Assembly: GCA_046080425.1 (NCBI GenBank)
Contig: JBJTTY010000086.1
Coordinates: 3,141 to 67,140, forward strand
Source of the DNA: UBA953 sp046080425
GTDB lineage: Bacteria > Verrucomicrobiota > Verrucomicrobiia > Opitutales > UBA953
DNA: 64,000 nucleotides
Reading direction: 5' to 3'
In this document: piece by piece, positions 52,842 through 60,828 of the stretch
Layout of the letters: each line of letters begins with the position of its first letter
How positions within the stretch are numbered: position 1 is the stretch's first letter
Notes under the pieces: model-generated
The model's input: the letters and a program-made list of their open reading frames with translations, nothing else
Told to the model about the DNA's origin: nothing
Databases searched by the model: none
Position numbers and translations under genes: made by a program

Positions 52842-54515
52842 ATGACCATGCGACAGCCCGGGAAAAAGTACCGCCCGTTCCGGACGGTCCAGCTGCCCGA
52901 CCGCACCTGGCCGGACCAGTCGATCAAACGCGCCCCCCGCTGGTGCTCGGTCGACCTGCGCGACGGCAACCAGGCCCTGGCCGTGCCGATGTCGGTCCCG
53001 GAGAAGCTGGAGATGTTCAAGGAGCTCTGCCGCATCGGGTTCAAGGAGATCGAAATCGGCTTCCCGTCCGCCTCCGACACGGAGTTCGCTTTCACGCGCC
53101 AGCTCATCGAGCAGAAGCTCATCCCGGCCGACGTCTCGGTGCAGGTGCTCGTCCAGGCCCGCGAACACCTGATCCGCCGCACGGTCGAATCCGTCAAGGG
53201 CGCCCGCAAGGCGATCGTCCATCTCTACACGCCCACCAATCCCGCCCAACGGGAGATCGTCTTCGGCCTGACCAAGAAGCAGGTGCTCGAGATGGCGGTC
53301 AAGGGCGCGAAGCTCATCCGTGAGCTCACCGACGCCCTGCCGAAGACGGAATGGCAGCTGGAGTTCAGCCCGGAGACGTTCGTGCTGACCGAGACCGACT
53401 ATGCGCTCGAGGTCTGCGAGGCCGTGGCCAAGGCGTGGGGCGCGAGCGCCAAGCGTCAGATCATCCTCAACCTGCCCCTGACGGTCGAAGCCGGCACGCC
53501 CAACACGCATGCCGACCAGATCGAGTGGTTCTGCCGCAACCTAAGCGACCGCAAGATGGCGGTCGTCTCGTTGCACACGCACAACGACCGCGGCACGGGC
53601 GTCGCCGCCACGGAACTCGGCCTCATGGCCGGCGCGGACCGGGTCGAAGGCACGCTCTTCGGCAACGGTGAACGCACGGGCAACCTCGACGTGGTCACGG
53701 TCGCGCTCAACATGTTCTCGCAGGGCGTGGACCCTAAGCTCGACCTGGGCGGCCTGCCCGCCGTGCGCGCGCTCTATGAGCGTCTGACGCACATGACGGT
53801 GCACGAACGGCATCCCTACGCGGGCGACCTCGTCTTCACGGCGTTCTCCGGCTCGCACCAAGACGCGATCAAGAAAGGCATGGACCGCCGCGCCAAGCAG
53901 GGCCCCGAGGCCCCCTGGGACATCCCCTACCTCACCATCGATCCGAAGGACATCGGCCGTTCCTACGAGGCCATCATCCGCATCAACTCGCAGTCCGGCA
54001 AGGGCGGGGTCGCCTACGTGCTGGACCGGGAGTTCGGCTACGATCTGCCCAAGCTGATGCACCCCGAGGTGGGACAGCTCATCGGCCAGCACGCCGACAG
54101 GCTCGGCAAGGAGCTCAGCCCGGCCGAGATCATGGAGCATTTCCGCAGGCACTTCGTGAACCTCTCCAGCCCGATGGAGCTCGTCGAATTCGACTCCGAC
54201 CCGGCGGGCAAGGACCTCGTGGCCTGCCGCGCCAAGGTGCGCGTGTCCGGCGCCAAGGTGCTCGACCTGCGCGCCGAGGGCAACGGCCCGATCAGCGCCC
54301 TGGTGCACGCCCTCGACCCGCACGGCTGGGCCGGCTTCACCGTGAAGGACTACCGCTCGCACGCCCTCGCCTCCGGCTCGGAATCGTCCGCCGCGGCCTA
54401 CGTCTGCGTGCAGGACAGGACCGGGCGCAGCGCCTGGGGCTGCGGCGTCGACCCGAACATCGAGCTCGCCGGCCTGCGCGCCCTCTTCAGCGCCGCCAAT
54501 CGGCTTGAGAAATGA
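52842..54515 (+). CDS. leuA: 2-isopropylmalate synthase (LeuA type 2)
   Basis: First committed step of leucine synthesis: 2-oxoisovalerate plus acetyl-CoA to 2-isopropylmalate. 557 residues. The HMGL-like barrel has SVDLRDGNQALAVPM (about 36-50, catalytic Arg-Asp), LNLPLTVEAGTPNTHADQIEW (about 208-228), SLHTHNDRGTGVAATELG (metal-binding HxH, about 243-260) and FGNGERTGNLD (about 272-282). A C-terminal regulatory domain (about 430-557) indicates leucine feedback. The length and the KYRPFRTVQLPDRTWP start are typical of the longer leuA type. The stop overlaps the rhodanese gene (ATGA). Confidence 0.97.
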   Translation: MTMRQPGKKYRPFRTVQLPDRTWPDQSIKRAPRWCSVDLRDGNQALAVPMSVPEKLEMFKELCRIGFKEIEIGFPSASDTEFAFTRQLIEQKLIPADVSVQVLVQAREHLIRRTVESVKGARKAIVHLYTPTNPAQREIVFGLTKKQVLEMAVKGAKLIRELTDALPKTEWQLEFSPETFVLTETDYALEVCEAVAKAWGASAKRQIILNLPLTVEAGTPNTHADQIEWFCRNLSDRKMAVVSLHTHNDRGTGVAATELGLMAGADRVEGTLFGNGERTGNLDVVTVALNMFSQGVDPKLDLGGLPAVRALYERLTHMTVHERHPYAGDLVFTAFSGSHQDAIKKGMDRRAKQGPEAPWDIPYLTIDPKDIGRSYEAIIRINSQSGKGGVAYVLDREFGYDLPKLMHPEVGQLIGQHADRLGKELSPAEIMEHFRRHFVNLSSPMELVEFDSDPAGKDLVACRAKVRVSGAKVLDLRAEGNGPISALVHALDPHGWAGFTVKDYRSHALASGSESSAAAYVCVQDRTGRSAWGCGVDPNIELAGLRALFSAANRLEK

Positions 54516-55033
54516 TCATCGAGACCATCGCCGCGACCGAAGTCGAAGCCGAGCGCACCCGCGGCTCGCTCCTCCTCGACGTCCGTTCCGCCGCGGAATT
54601 CCGCGCAGGACATGTGCGCGCGGCCGTCAACCTGCCCCTTGAGCTCGTCACGGCCCTGCGCGTGACCGAACTCCGCGGCGGTGACGCGGAGCGCAAGGTC
54701 GTGCTGCTATGCGCCTCGGGCAAGCGCGCGACCACGGCGGCGGAAAGGCTCACGGGCAAGGGCCTGCAGATTCTCGTCGTCTCAGGCGGGACCCTCGCCT
54801 GCGCCAAAGCGGGACTCCCCATCGACAAATCCCAAGGCGGCGTAATCTCCGTCGAACGCCAGGTCCGCATCGCCGCGGGCGCGATGGTCTTCACCGGGGT
54901 CATGCTCGGCACTTTCGTGAACCCCTGGGGCTACGCCCTGAGCGGCTTCGTCGGCTGCGGCCTGATCTTCGCGGGCGTCACCGACTGGTGCGGCATGGGA
55001 CTGCTGCTGGCCCGCGCGCCGTGGAATCGGTGA
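54512..55033 (+). CDS. Rhodanese domain fused to DUF2892 membrane segment (YgaP-like)
   Basis: 173 residues. Rhodanese domain at about 1-105 with LLLDVRSAAEFRAGHVRAAVNLPL and the active Cys in VLLCASGKRATTAAERL (about 70); C-terminal DUF2892 hairpin with two membrane helices (about 112-170: ISVERQVRIAAGAMVF, FVGCGLIFAGVTDWCGMGLLL). Same order as YgaP, an inner-membrane sulfurtransferase. Persulfide carrier activity is likely, with the physiological acceptor unknown. The start overlaps the leuA stop; the link to leucine synthesis is probably only co-transcription. Confidence 0.92.
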   Translation: MIIETIAATEVEAERTRGSLLLDVRSAAEFRAGHVRAAVNLPLELVTALRVTELRGGDAERKVVLLCASGKRATTAAERLTGKGLQILVVSGGTLACAKAGLPIDKSQGGVISVERQVRIAAGAMVFTGVMLGTFVNPWGYALSGFVGCGLIFAGVTDWCGMGLLLARAPWNR

Positions 55034-55040
55034 TGGCATA

Positions 55041-55369
55041 GGGGGCACGTGGGCACGGTGACACGTGGACAAGGGGAAAGCCAAGAGGACCGGTTGACCA
55101 GAGGCCCGGAGGCCCAGAAAACGCAGCTCTGCCTTGGGTAGGGCCTTAGCCTAGGGCGGATGACGTCCCCTATCTGCCGTCGCGAACGGACGTGATAGCA
55201 ATCACGCCCCTACCCTTCGCATCCCTGGCCAACTGGCCAACCGATCAACAAATCAACTTCGCTGCCTCTTCTGGTCAACCGAGCCTCTGAGCCTCCGGGC
55301 CTCTTTGCCATCTCCCCATGCCCACGTGTCACCGTGCCCACATGCCCCCTGCGAAGGCTTGGCCTTCGC
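55041..55369. repeat. MITE-like intergenic repeat unit R2 with 28-bp inverted ends
   Basis: Fills most of the 370 bases between the rhodanese and M42 genes. Outer arms 55041-55068 and 55322-55349 are inverted repeats matching at 27 of 28 bases. Inside are TGCCTTGGGTAGGG (55130-55143, as in R1), a module 55146-55214 shared with the unit near 59.4 kb, and a segment (55266-55305) matching 38 of 40 bases, inverted, of 58090-58129. A GCGAAGGC/GCCTTCGC hairpin follows (55351-55369). No coding potential. Whether it moves is unknown. Confidence 0.85.
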
Positions 55370-55403
55370 TCGACTTCCCCAGCCTGATGGGTAGGACTGC
55401 CTC

Positions 55404-56486
55404 ATGCCCAAAAAGTCCTCCGCCAAGTCCACCGACTACCCGAAGTTCCTGCGCGAGCTACTCGAGGCCAAGTCCCCGACGGGCCATGAGTTCGCCGCCC
55501 AGGCGGTGATCGACGCCCACGTCGAGAAGTCGGCCGACAAGTATGAGCGGGACGCGCTCGGCAACCGCATCGCCACGCTCAAGGGCACCGGCGGACCGAC
55601 GCTGATGTTAGCGGGGCACATCGACGAGATCGGGCTCATCATCTCGCACGTCGACGACCGCGGCTACCTCTACTTCGAGTTCCTCGGCGGACACGACCAG
55701 GTCATCCCCTCCGGCCGCCGCGTCCACATCCTCACCCGGCAGGGGCCCATCCTCGGCGTGACCGGCAAGCGGGCGGTGCATCTCCTCTCCCCCGAAGACC
55801 GCAAGCGGGTGCCCGAACGTCATGACATGTGGATCGACATCGGCGTGACGAGCCGCACCGAGGCACTGGGCATCGTGCGCATCGGCGACCCGGCGGTCTA
55901 CGCCGACGGACCTGAGATCCTCCGCGGCAGCCTCGGCGTGGCCCGCGCGTTCGACGACAAGGCCGGCGCTTACGTCTGCATGGAGGCCTTCCGCCGCGTG
56001 GCGAAGGACAAGCGGATCGCCGCCACCGTGGTCTCCGTGGCCACGACACAGGAGGAGATCGGCACGCGCGGCGCCCAGGTCGCCGCCCAAGGCCTCCGTC
56101 CGGACGTCTCGATCACGGTCGACGTCGGCCATGCGACGGACCACCCCGACGCTGACAATCGCAAGTTCGGCAAGTTCGCGCTCTCGGGCGGCCCGATCAT
56201 CGGCCGCGGCCCCAACATCAATCCCGTCGTGTTCGACCATCTCGTGGAGACGGCCGAGGACCTCGAGATCCCCTATCAGATCCAGGCCGAGTCCCGTCCC
56301 ACGGGCACCGATGCGCGCGCCATCCAGATGGCCAACTCAGGCGTCGCCTGCGGCCTCGTCTCGATTCCCTTGCGCTACATGCACACCCCGGGCGAAGTCG
56401 TCGACCTCAACGTCGTCGAACAGGCCGTGGAGCTCCTAGCCGGCTTCGCCCGCAGGGTGAAGAAAAAGCAGTCTTACGCGTGGTAA
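55404..56486 (+). CDS. M42 family metallopeptidase (glutamyl aminopeptidase-like)
   Basis: Cytosolic dinuclear zinc/cobalt aminopeptidase, usually a large tetrahedral complex. 360 residues, typical length. Metal and catalytic motifs are in order: MLAGHIDEIGLIISHV (His/Asp, about 67-82), ARAFDDKAGAYV (Asp, about 180-191), ATTQEEIGTRGAQ (catalytic Glu and ligand Glu, about 213-225), VDVGHATD (Asp, about 238-245), IPLRYMHTPGEVVDL (His, about 325-339). All ligands are intact. Preceded by repeat unit R2 and followed by palindrome R3, so it seems to be expressed alone. Confidence 0.95.
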   Translation: MPKKSSAKSTDYPKFLRELLEAKSPTGHEFAAQAVIDAHVEKSADKYERDALGNRIATLKGTGGPTLMLAGHIDEIGLIISHVDDRGYLYFEFLGGHDQVIPSGRRVHILTRQGPILGVTGKRAVHLLSPEDRKRVPERHDMWIDIGVTSRTEALGIVRIGDPAVYADGPEILRGSLGVARAFDDKAGAYVCMEAFRRVAKDKRIAATVVSVATTQEEIGTRGAQVAAQGLRPDVSITVDVGHATDHPDADNRKFGKFALSGGPIIGRGPNINPVVFDHLVETAEDLEIPYQIQAESRPTGTDARAIQMANSGVACGLVSIPLRYMHTPGEVVDLNVVEQAVELLAGFARRVKKKQSYAW

Positions 56487-56509
56487 ACGCGCCGCGCAGA
56501 GCGCGTCGC

Positions 56510-56567
56510 AGGTAGGGCTGACCACCCTTGGTCAGCCGCGGCTGAGCGAGGGCGCTCAGCCCTACCT
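56510..56567. repeat. Cruciform-like palindromic repeat unit R3
   Basis: Perfect 12-bp outer stem AGGTAGGGCTGA / TCAGCCCTACCT (56510-56521 and 56556-56567). Inside, GGCTGACC/GGTCAGCC and GGCTGAGC/GCTCAGCC can form two alternative hairpins, giving a three-way junction shape. A separate ACGCGC/GCGCGT hairpin (56487-56506) directly follows the M42 stop. The GGTAGGG ... CCCTACC boundary is shared with the other units. The rest of this 153-base gap shows nothing further. Confidence 0.8.
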
Positions 56568-56639
56568 AAGGCACAACCTGCCCCTACTTCCATTGTCTCT
56601 CCTATTTGCACTCGGGTCCTTGGCCTTTAATCTCACCTC

Positions 56640-58067
56640 ATGCCCGCCCCTGCCATCGTCTGGTTCCGCCTGGACCTCCGACTAGCCGACAACCCCGCAC
56701 TGGCCGCCGCGGCGGCCCACGGCGGACCGGTCATCCCGGTCTTCATCCATGACCCGGAGGCGGAAGGCGGCTGGCAACCGGGAGGCGCGTCGGACTGGTG
56801 GCTGCATCACGCGCTCGAGGACCTCGACGCCCAGCTGACCAAGGCGGGCTCGCCCCTGATCATCCGCAAGGGCGATTCGCTGAAGGAAATCCAAAAGCTC
56901 GTCGGTGAGACCGGCGCCGATCTCGTCGTCTGGAACCGCCGTCACGAGCCGGACATCATCGCCCGCGACACGTTGGTGAAAACCAAGCTCCGCAACGCCG
57001 GCCTGAAGGCCGAATCGTTTAACGGCAACCTGCTGCACGAGCCGCATCTCGTGAAGAACCTTTCGGGCAACCCCTTCCAGGTCTTCACGCCCTTCTGGAA
57101 GAACTGCCTGGCCAACCTGAAGTTCGGGGAGCCCCTCAAGGCCCCCAGGAAACTCACGCCGCCCGACAAGGCACCGAAGTCCGTCGCGCTGAAAGAGCTC
57201 TCCCTGCTCCCGAAGATCAAGTGGGATGTCCAGATGCGCGAGTCCTGGGAGCCGACGCGGTCCGGAGGAGAAAAGCGCCTCAAGGCCTTCGTCGCCAAGG
57301 CGGTCAAAGCCTACCCGACCGACCGCGACATCCCAAAGATCGACGGCACTTCGAAGCTCTCGCCCTACCTGCACTTCGGCCAGATCTCCCCCCTTGAGAT
57401 CGTGGACGCCGTCAGGTCCGTCGGCGCGCTCGGCACCAAGGGCGGGGACAAGTTCGTGGCCGAGGTGGGCTGGCGCGAGTTCGGACATCATCTCCTGCAT
57501 CACTTCCCCGAGACGCCCGACCGCCCCCTCCGGCGCGAGTTCGAGCAGTTCCCCTGGGCTCCGGACAAGAAACTCCTGCGCGCCTGGCAGCGAGGCCGCA
57601 CGGGCTATCCCGTGGTCGACGCCGGCATGCGGCAGCTCTGGGCCACCGGCTGGATGCACAACCGCGTGCGCATGATCGCCGCCTCCGTGCTCGTGAAGCA
57701 CTTCCTCCAGCCCTGGCAGGCGGGCGCGAAGTGGTTCTGGGACACCCTCGTCGACGCCGACCTCGCCTCGAACACCCTCGGCTGGCAGTGGGCGGGCGGC
57801 TGCGGCGCCGACGCCGCGCCTTACTTCCGCGTCTTCAATCCCGTGCTGCAGGGACTCAAGTTCGATCCCGACGGCGAGTATGTCCGTCGCTGGGTGCCTG
57901 AGCTAGCCAAAGTCCCCGCCGAGTGGATCCATGAACCTTGGAACGCGCCCATGCACGTTCTGGCCGAAGCCGGCGTCACCCTGGGCAAAGACTATCCCGC
58001 TCCCCTCGTCAGCCTCGAAGCCGGCCGCGACCGGGCGCTGGCGGCCTTCAAGAAGCTGCGGGCCTGA
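56640..58067 (+). CDS. phr: Deoxyribodipyrimidine photolyase (CPD class I type)
   Basis: Blue-light repair of UV-induced pyrimidine dimers. 475 residues: N-terminal antenna-binding domain (IVWFRLDLRLADNPAL, about 6-21) and C-terminal FAD domain with LSPYLHFGQISP (about 239-250), VGWREFGHHLLHHFPE (about 278-293), GRTGYPVVDAGMRQLWATGWMHNRVRM (about 320-346) and WDTLVDADLASNTLGWQWAGG (about 364-384). The Trp residues for electron transfer lie in the expected segments. Intact and normal length. Located between repeat units R3 and R4. Confidence 0.95.
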   Translation: MPAPAIVWFRLDLRLADNPALAAAAAHGGPVIPVFIHDPEAEGGWQPGGASDWWLHHALEDLDAQLTKAGSPLIIRKGDSLKEIQKLVGETGADLVVWNRRHEPDIIARDTLVKTKLRNAGLKAESFNGNLLHEPHLVKNLSGNPFQVFTPFWKNCLANLKFGEPLKAPRKLTPPDKAPKSVALKELSLLPKIKWDVQMRESWEPTRSGGEKRLKAFVAKAVKAYPTDRDIPKIDGTSKLSPYLHFGQISPLEIVDAVRSVGALGTKGGDKFVAEVGWREFGHHLLHHFPETPDRPLRREFEQFPWAPDKKLLRAWQRGRTGYPVVDAGMRQLWATGWMHNRVRMIAASVLVKHFLQPWQAGAKWFWDTLVDADLASNTLGWQWAGGCGADAAPYFRVFNPVLQGLKFDPDGEYVRRWVPELAKVPAEWIHEPWNAPMHVLAEAGVTLGKDYPAPLVSLEAGRDRALAAFKKLRA

Positions 58068-58069
58068 GA

Positions 58070-58267
58070 GGGGACAAGTGGGAGACACGAAGAGGCCCGG
58101 AGGCACAGAGGCTCAGTTGACCAGAAGAGACCCAACACGAGTTGACCGGTTGACCCGTTGGCCCGTTGACAAGGGGAGATGCAACACCCCGTGCCCCCAT
58201 GTCCCCGTGCCAGCGTGTCCCCTCGAAGGCATAGCCTTCGTAGGCAGGGGCACGATTCATCGTGCCC
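58070..58267. repeat. Intergenic palindromic repeat unit R4
   Basis: Between convergent phr and the metallopeptidase gene. 58090-58129 matches 38 of 40 bases of 55266-55305 (inverted). GTTGACC/GTTGACCGG words recur at 58116, 58141 and 58149. A CGAAGGC-ATA-GCCTTCG hairpin is at 58224-58240 and a near-perfect GGGCACGAT/ATCGTGCCC palindrome with a 2-base centre at 58248-58267. No coding potential; may act as a two-way terminator. Confidence 0.75.
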
Positions 58268-58329
58268 TCCCATGCGGAGGGCGCAGCGAAGCCACGCCCC
58301 ACCCCTAGGCCGCCGTGCGGCGGCCTTTG

Positions 58330-59220
58330 CTATTTCGTCTTAGGCGAGGCGTTGGCGTTGCGGTCCCGCTCGACGGCCTTGCGGCGGATCTCGGCCTTGA
58401 CCGCGGTCAGTCGCTCGGGCCAGACGAACTTCGGAGCCGTCTTCGGGTCGTAGCCGACAAGATGACCGGTCAGCCGGGTCGCCGGCTTGGTGTATTTCAA
58501 CACCGTGTCACCGAAGACCTCACGGCACATCGCGGCCAGACCGGGATCATACTCGATGAGCTGGGAGCGCAGGTGCACGTGGTTGTGGTCGTGGTCGTTG
58601 ACGCGGTTGTCGTCGAACCATGACTGCACGCCCTCCGCGAAGTATTCGTGATGATTCGTCGCGGCGTATTTGCCCTTCCAGAGACCCCTGGCCATCGCTG
58701 CGTCGTAAGTCGCCTTGAGGCGGTCGTCGAAGGTCGGGTCGAGCTTCACCATGCCCCGCAGGTGGATGTTGTGCGCGAACTCATGGATGAAGATGTTCTC
58801 CGCCGCATACGGATCCCCGGGATAGCCCAGCAGATTCTCCTCCCCGCAGGAGCAGACCGGGTCGGACTTGGATCCACCGAAGCCACGGGCCCGGGCGTCC
58901 CAATAGTCCTTGGGCTTCATGTGGGCGTATTCCGGTATGTCGGTCGAGAACTCACCATGGCCGATGACGATGATACGGGAGCCGTTGGCGATCATGGCGG
59001 CCCGGACGTCGGGCCGCTTGGCCAGCATGAGGTCGGCCAGATGGGCCGCTTCGAGCAACGCATAGTCGTTGACGGCGCCCGATGAAACGATCGGCAGGCC
59101 GCCGACGCTGACATACTTTTTGTAAAACGGGTCCAGCTTCAGCTCCGCGGGCGGCGCCTTGACCGGACCGGCCGCAAGCGCGGCGGCGAAAAAAAGCAGC
59201 GACAGCGCGCCAAGAAGCAT
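58330..59220 (-). CDS. Secreted HExxH zinc metallopeptidase, family unclear
   Basis: 296 residues with a signal peptide (MLLGALSLLFFAAALA). The zinc motif IFIHEFAHNIHLRG (HEFAH, about 143-156) is followed about 50 residues later by NHHEYFAEGVQSWFDDN, where a Glu would be the third ligand, the gluzincin-type pattern. Upstream, VSSGAVNDYALLEAAHLADLML, RIIVIGHGEFSTDIPEY and SCGEENLL resemble PVC-bacterial proteins related to the anthrax lethal factor-like/M34 peptidases, though I cannot place it firmly. A His/Asp-rich stretch (NDHDHNHVHL) follows the active site. Substrate unknown. Divergent from the CE6 gene. Confidence 0.75.
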   Translation of the reverse strand: MLLGALSLLFFAAALAAGPVKAPPAELKLDPFYKKYVSVGGLPIVSSGAVNDYALLEAAHLADLMLAKRPDVRAAMIANGSRIIVIGHGEFSTDIPEYAHMKPKDYWDARARGFGGSKSDPVCSCGEENLLGYPGDPYAAENIFIHEFAHNIHLRGMVKLDPTFDDRLKATYDAAMARGLWKGKYAATNHHEYFAEGVQSWFDDNRVNDHDHNHVHLRSQLIEYDPGLAAMCREVFGDTVLKYTKPATRLTGHLVGYDPKTAPKFVWPERLTAVKAEIRRKAVERDRNANASPKTK

Positions 59221-59288
59221 GACCGGACTTTACCCGCCCCCTCACTCATGCAAAGCCCGGATTCGTTCATGGGCGCCAAGATGCATCA

Positions 59289-59516
59289 GGTAGGGCGGCG
59301 ATTGCCATCGCCGCCGTTCGAGACCGAGGCCGGGAGTCGTCGGATTTTAGCCTAGGGCGGCTTACATTCGAATCTTCCACGGCGAACGGACGTGATGGCA
59401 ATCACGTCCCTACCCCAGGCGCCGACCGCCACCTGAAATCAGTCTCTCACCTTTGCACCTTTGCACAGGACCTACCGCCCCGTGTCACCGTGTCCCCTTG
59501 CCAACCTGCCCCCTTG
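59289..59516. repeat. Intergenic palindromic repeat unit R5
   Basis: In the 413-base divergent gap, which otherwise holds no gene. GGCGGCGAT/ATCGCCGCC forms a perfect 9-bp hairpin (59294-59315) after AGGTAGGG. TTAGCCTAGGGCGG (59347-59360) is identical to 55146-55159, and 59382-59414 matches 31 of 33 bases of 55182-55214, containing CGTGAT/ATCACG. CGTGTCACCGTG (59481-59492) repeats the arm sequence of R2. Promoters for the two divergent genes must lie outside or within this unit. Confidence 0.8.
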
Positions 59517-59633
59517 CATCCATCCCCCCTTCCGCCGATTCTCGCCGCATGAGCACCCCCTCTCTCCTCTGGTCCCATTCCGCTCTCCAACCGTTTCCCG
59601 TGACCCGACCGAAAAACCGATTTCCTAGCAATA

Positions 59634-60542
59634 ATGATGAAGCACATCCTCATCCTCTTCACCGCCCTCCTGCTCGCGCCGCTGTCCGCGTTGCACGCTG
59701 ACGACAACACATCCAAACGCGCTGACAAGCGTGAAAGTCGCGCTCAGACGCCGCCGCCGACACATCCGCCCCTGGAACCGGCAGACGTCACGAAGTTTCC
59801 AGAAGGCGTGCAGCGGGTCGACCTCTACCTGCTCATGGGCCAGTCGAACATGAAGGGACGGGGCATGATGCCGGATGAACCGAAACGAGATTCGCGCATT
59901 GTCATGATGCATCTGAAAGACGACCATTGGTATCTTGCGCGGCACCCGCTCCATCTCACGGGTGATGCAAAAACCTTTGCAGGTCATGACAATGCCGGAG
60001 TTGGGCCCGGGCTCTCCTTTGCCGAAACGCTCATCGCGGACAATCCCAAGGTGCGTGTCGGTTTGATACCGTGCGCTGTCGGTGGGTCGCGAATCGCCCT
60101 CTGGCAACAGGGTGCCAAACTTTACGATGACGCGCTTCGGCGTGCAAAGTTGGCTCTCCAAACCACCGCCCCGGTCAAAGGTCGTATCTGTGGCGTGCTT
60201 TGGCTGCAAGGTGAAGCTGATTCTGCGGCAGACCGTCGTGCAGCCTATGAGACGAAGTTACTGAAGCTGGTTGACGACCTGCGCGCCGACCTTTCCACAC
60301 CGGATCTGCCGTTCATCGCCTGCACGATTGGTGAGATGGGTGAGTCGGACAGGGTCGCGGACAAGGCGGCGATCAACGCGATTCTTCTCTCTCTTCCCAG
60401 CAAGCGCCCTCACACAGCCTGCGTAGATGCCCGCGATCTCAAGGGCAATATCGGCGACAATGTCCACTTCGATACCGCCTCGCAAAATGCGATTGGCAGG
60501 GGCTACGCGGAACAAATGAAGAAACTAACTGCCACGAAATGA
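59634..60542 (+). CDS. Exported sialate O-acetylesterase-like protein (CE6/SASA)
   Basis: 302 residues with signal peptide (KHILILFTALLLAPLSALHADD). SGNH-type blocks of the SASA family: YLLMGQSNMKGRG (nucleophile Ser, about 66-78), IPCAVGGSRIALWQ (Gly, about 143-156), VLWLQGEADSAAD (Asn-equivalent region, about 188-200) and NVHFDTASQ (His near the C-terminus). Probably removes acetyl groups from xylan or sialic acids. Base composition is visibly less GC-rich than upstream genes, and the signal-peptide coding sequence recurs at 60.66 and 63.9 kb. An ATG three bases later (59637) is an equally good start. Confidence 0.9.
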   Translation: MMKHILILFTALLLAPLSALHADDNTSKRADKRESRAQTPPPTHPPLEPADVTKFPEGVQRVDLYLLMGQSNMKGRGMMPDEPKRDSRIVMMHLKDDHWYLARHPLHLTGDAKTFAGHDNAGVGPGLSFAETLIADNPKVRVGLIPCAVGGSRIALWQQGAKLYDDALRRAKLALQTTAPVKGRICGVLWLQGEADSAADRRAAYETKLLKLVDDLRADLSTPDLPFIACTIGEMGESDRVADKAAINAILLSLPSKRPHTACVDARDLKGNIGDNVHFDTASQNAIGRGYAEQMKKLTATK

Positions 60543-60584
60543 CCAATCGCTGCACACATTCGACCGGAGTTAACAACTGAATTC

Positions 60585-60758
60585 ATGAAATCGATCTTCA
60601 CCGTCACCTGCATCTTTTTGAAATCAGCTGGGCAGGATGTCTTCCTTCGGTCGGCTCTCACCGCCCTGCTGCTCGCGCCGCTGGCCGCGCACAGCGCCCG
60701 ACCCGCCTATCACTCCATCATGATGTGTGCGCTCGCGCAACCCGGCGAAGTAAGCTGA
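60585..60758 (+). pseudogene. Short frame with a copied signal-peptide segment (probable remnant)
   Basis: 57 codons, ATG 60585 to TGA 60758: MKSIFTVTCIFLKSAGQ and then SALTALLLAPLAAHSARPAYH. The second part reproduces the signal peptide coded at 59637 (TCACCGCCCTGCTGCTCGCGCCGCTG at the DNA level) after an unrelated insertion. No mature domain follows. I read it as the decayed start of a former exported gene; a small secreted peptide cannot be excluded. Nothing else is seen in the 286 bases between the flanking genes. Confidence 0.45.
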
Positions 60759-60828
60759 CCGGCATGCAAAACCCCGTCACACCCCCTCTTGAGAAACCTC
60801 GACGACCATCGCGAGAGCAACCGCTTCC

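Noticed and set aside
45196..59516. The intergenic palindromes as a CRISPR array or rRNA-derived fragments
   Set aside because: The units are spread between genes at kilobase distances, have unequal lengths, no regular spacers, and no similarity to conserved rRNA that I can recognise.
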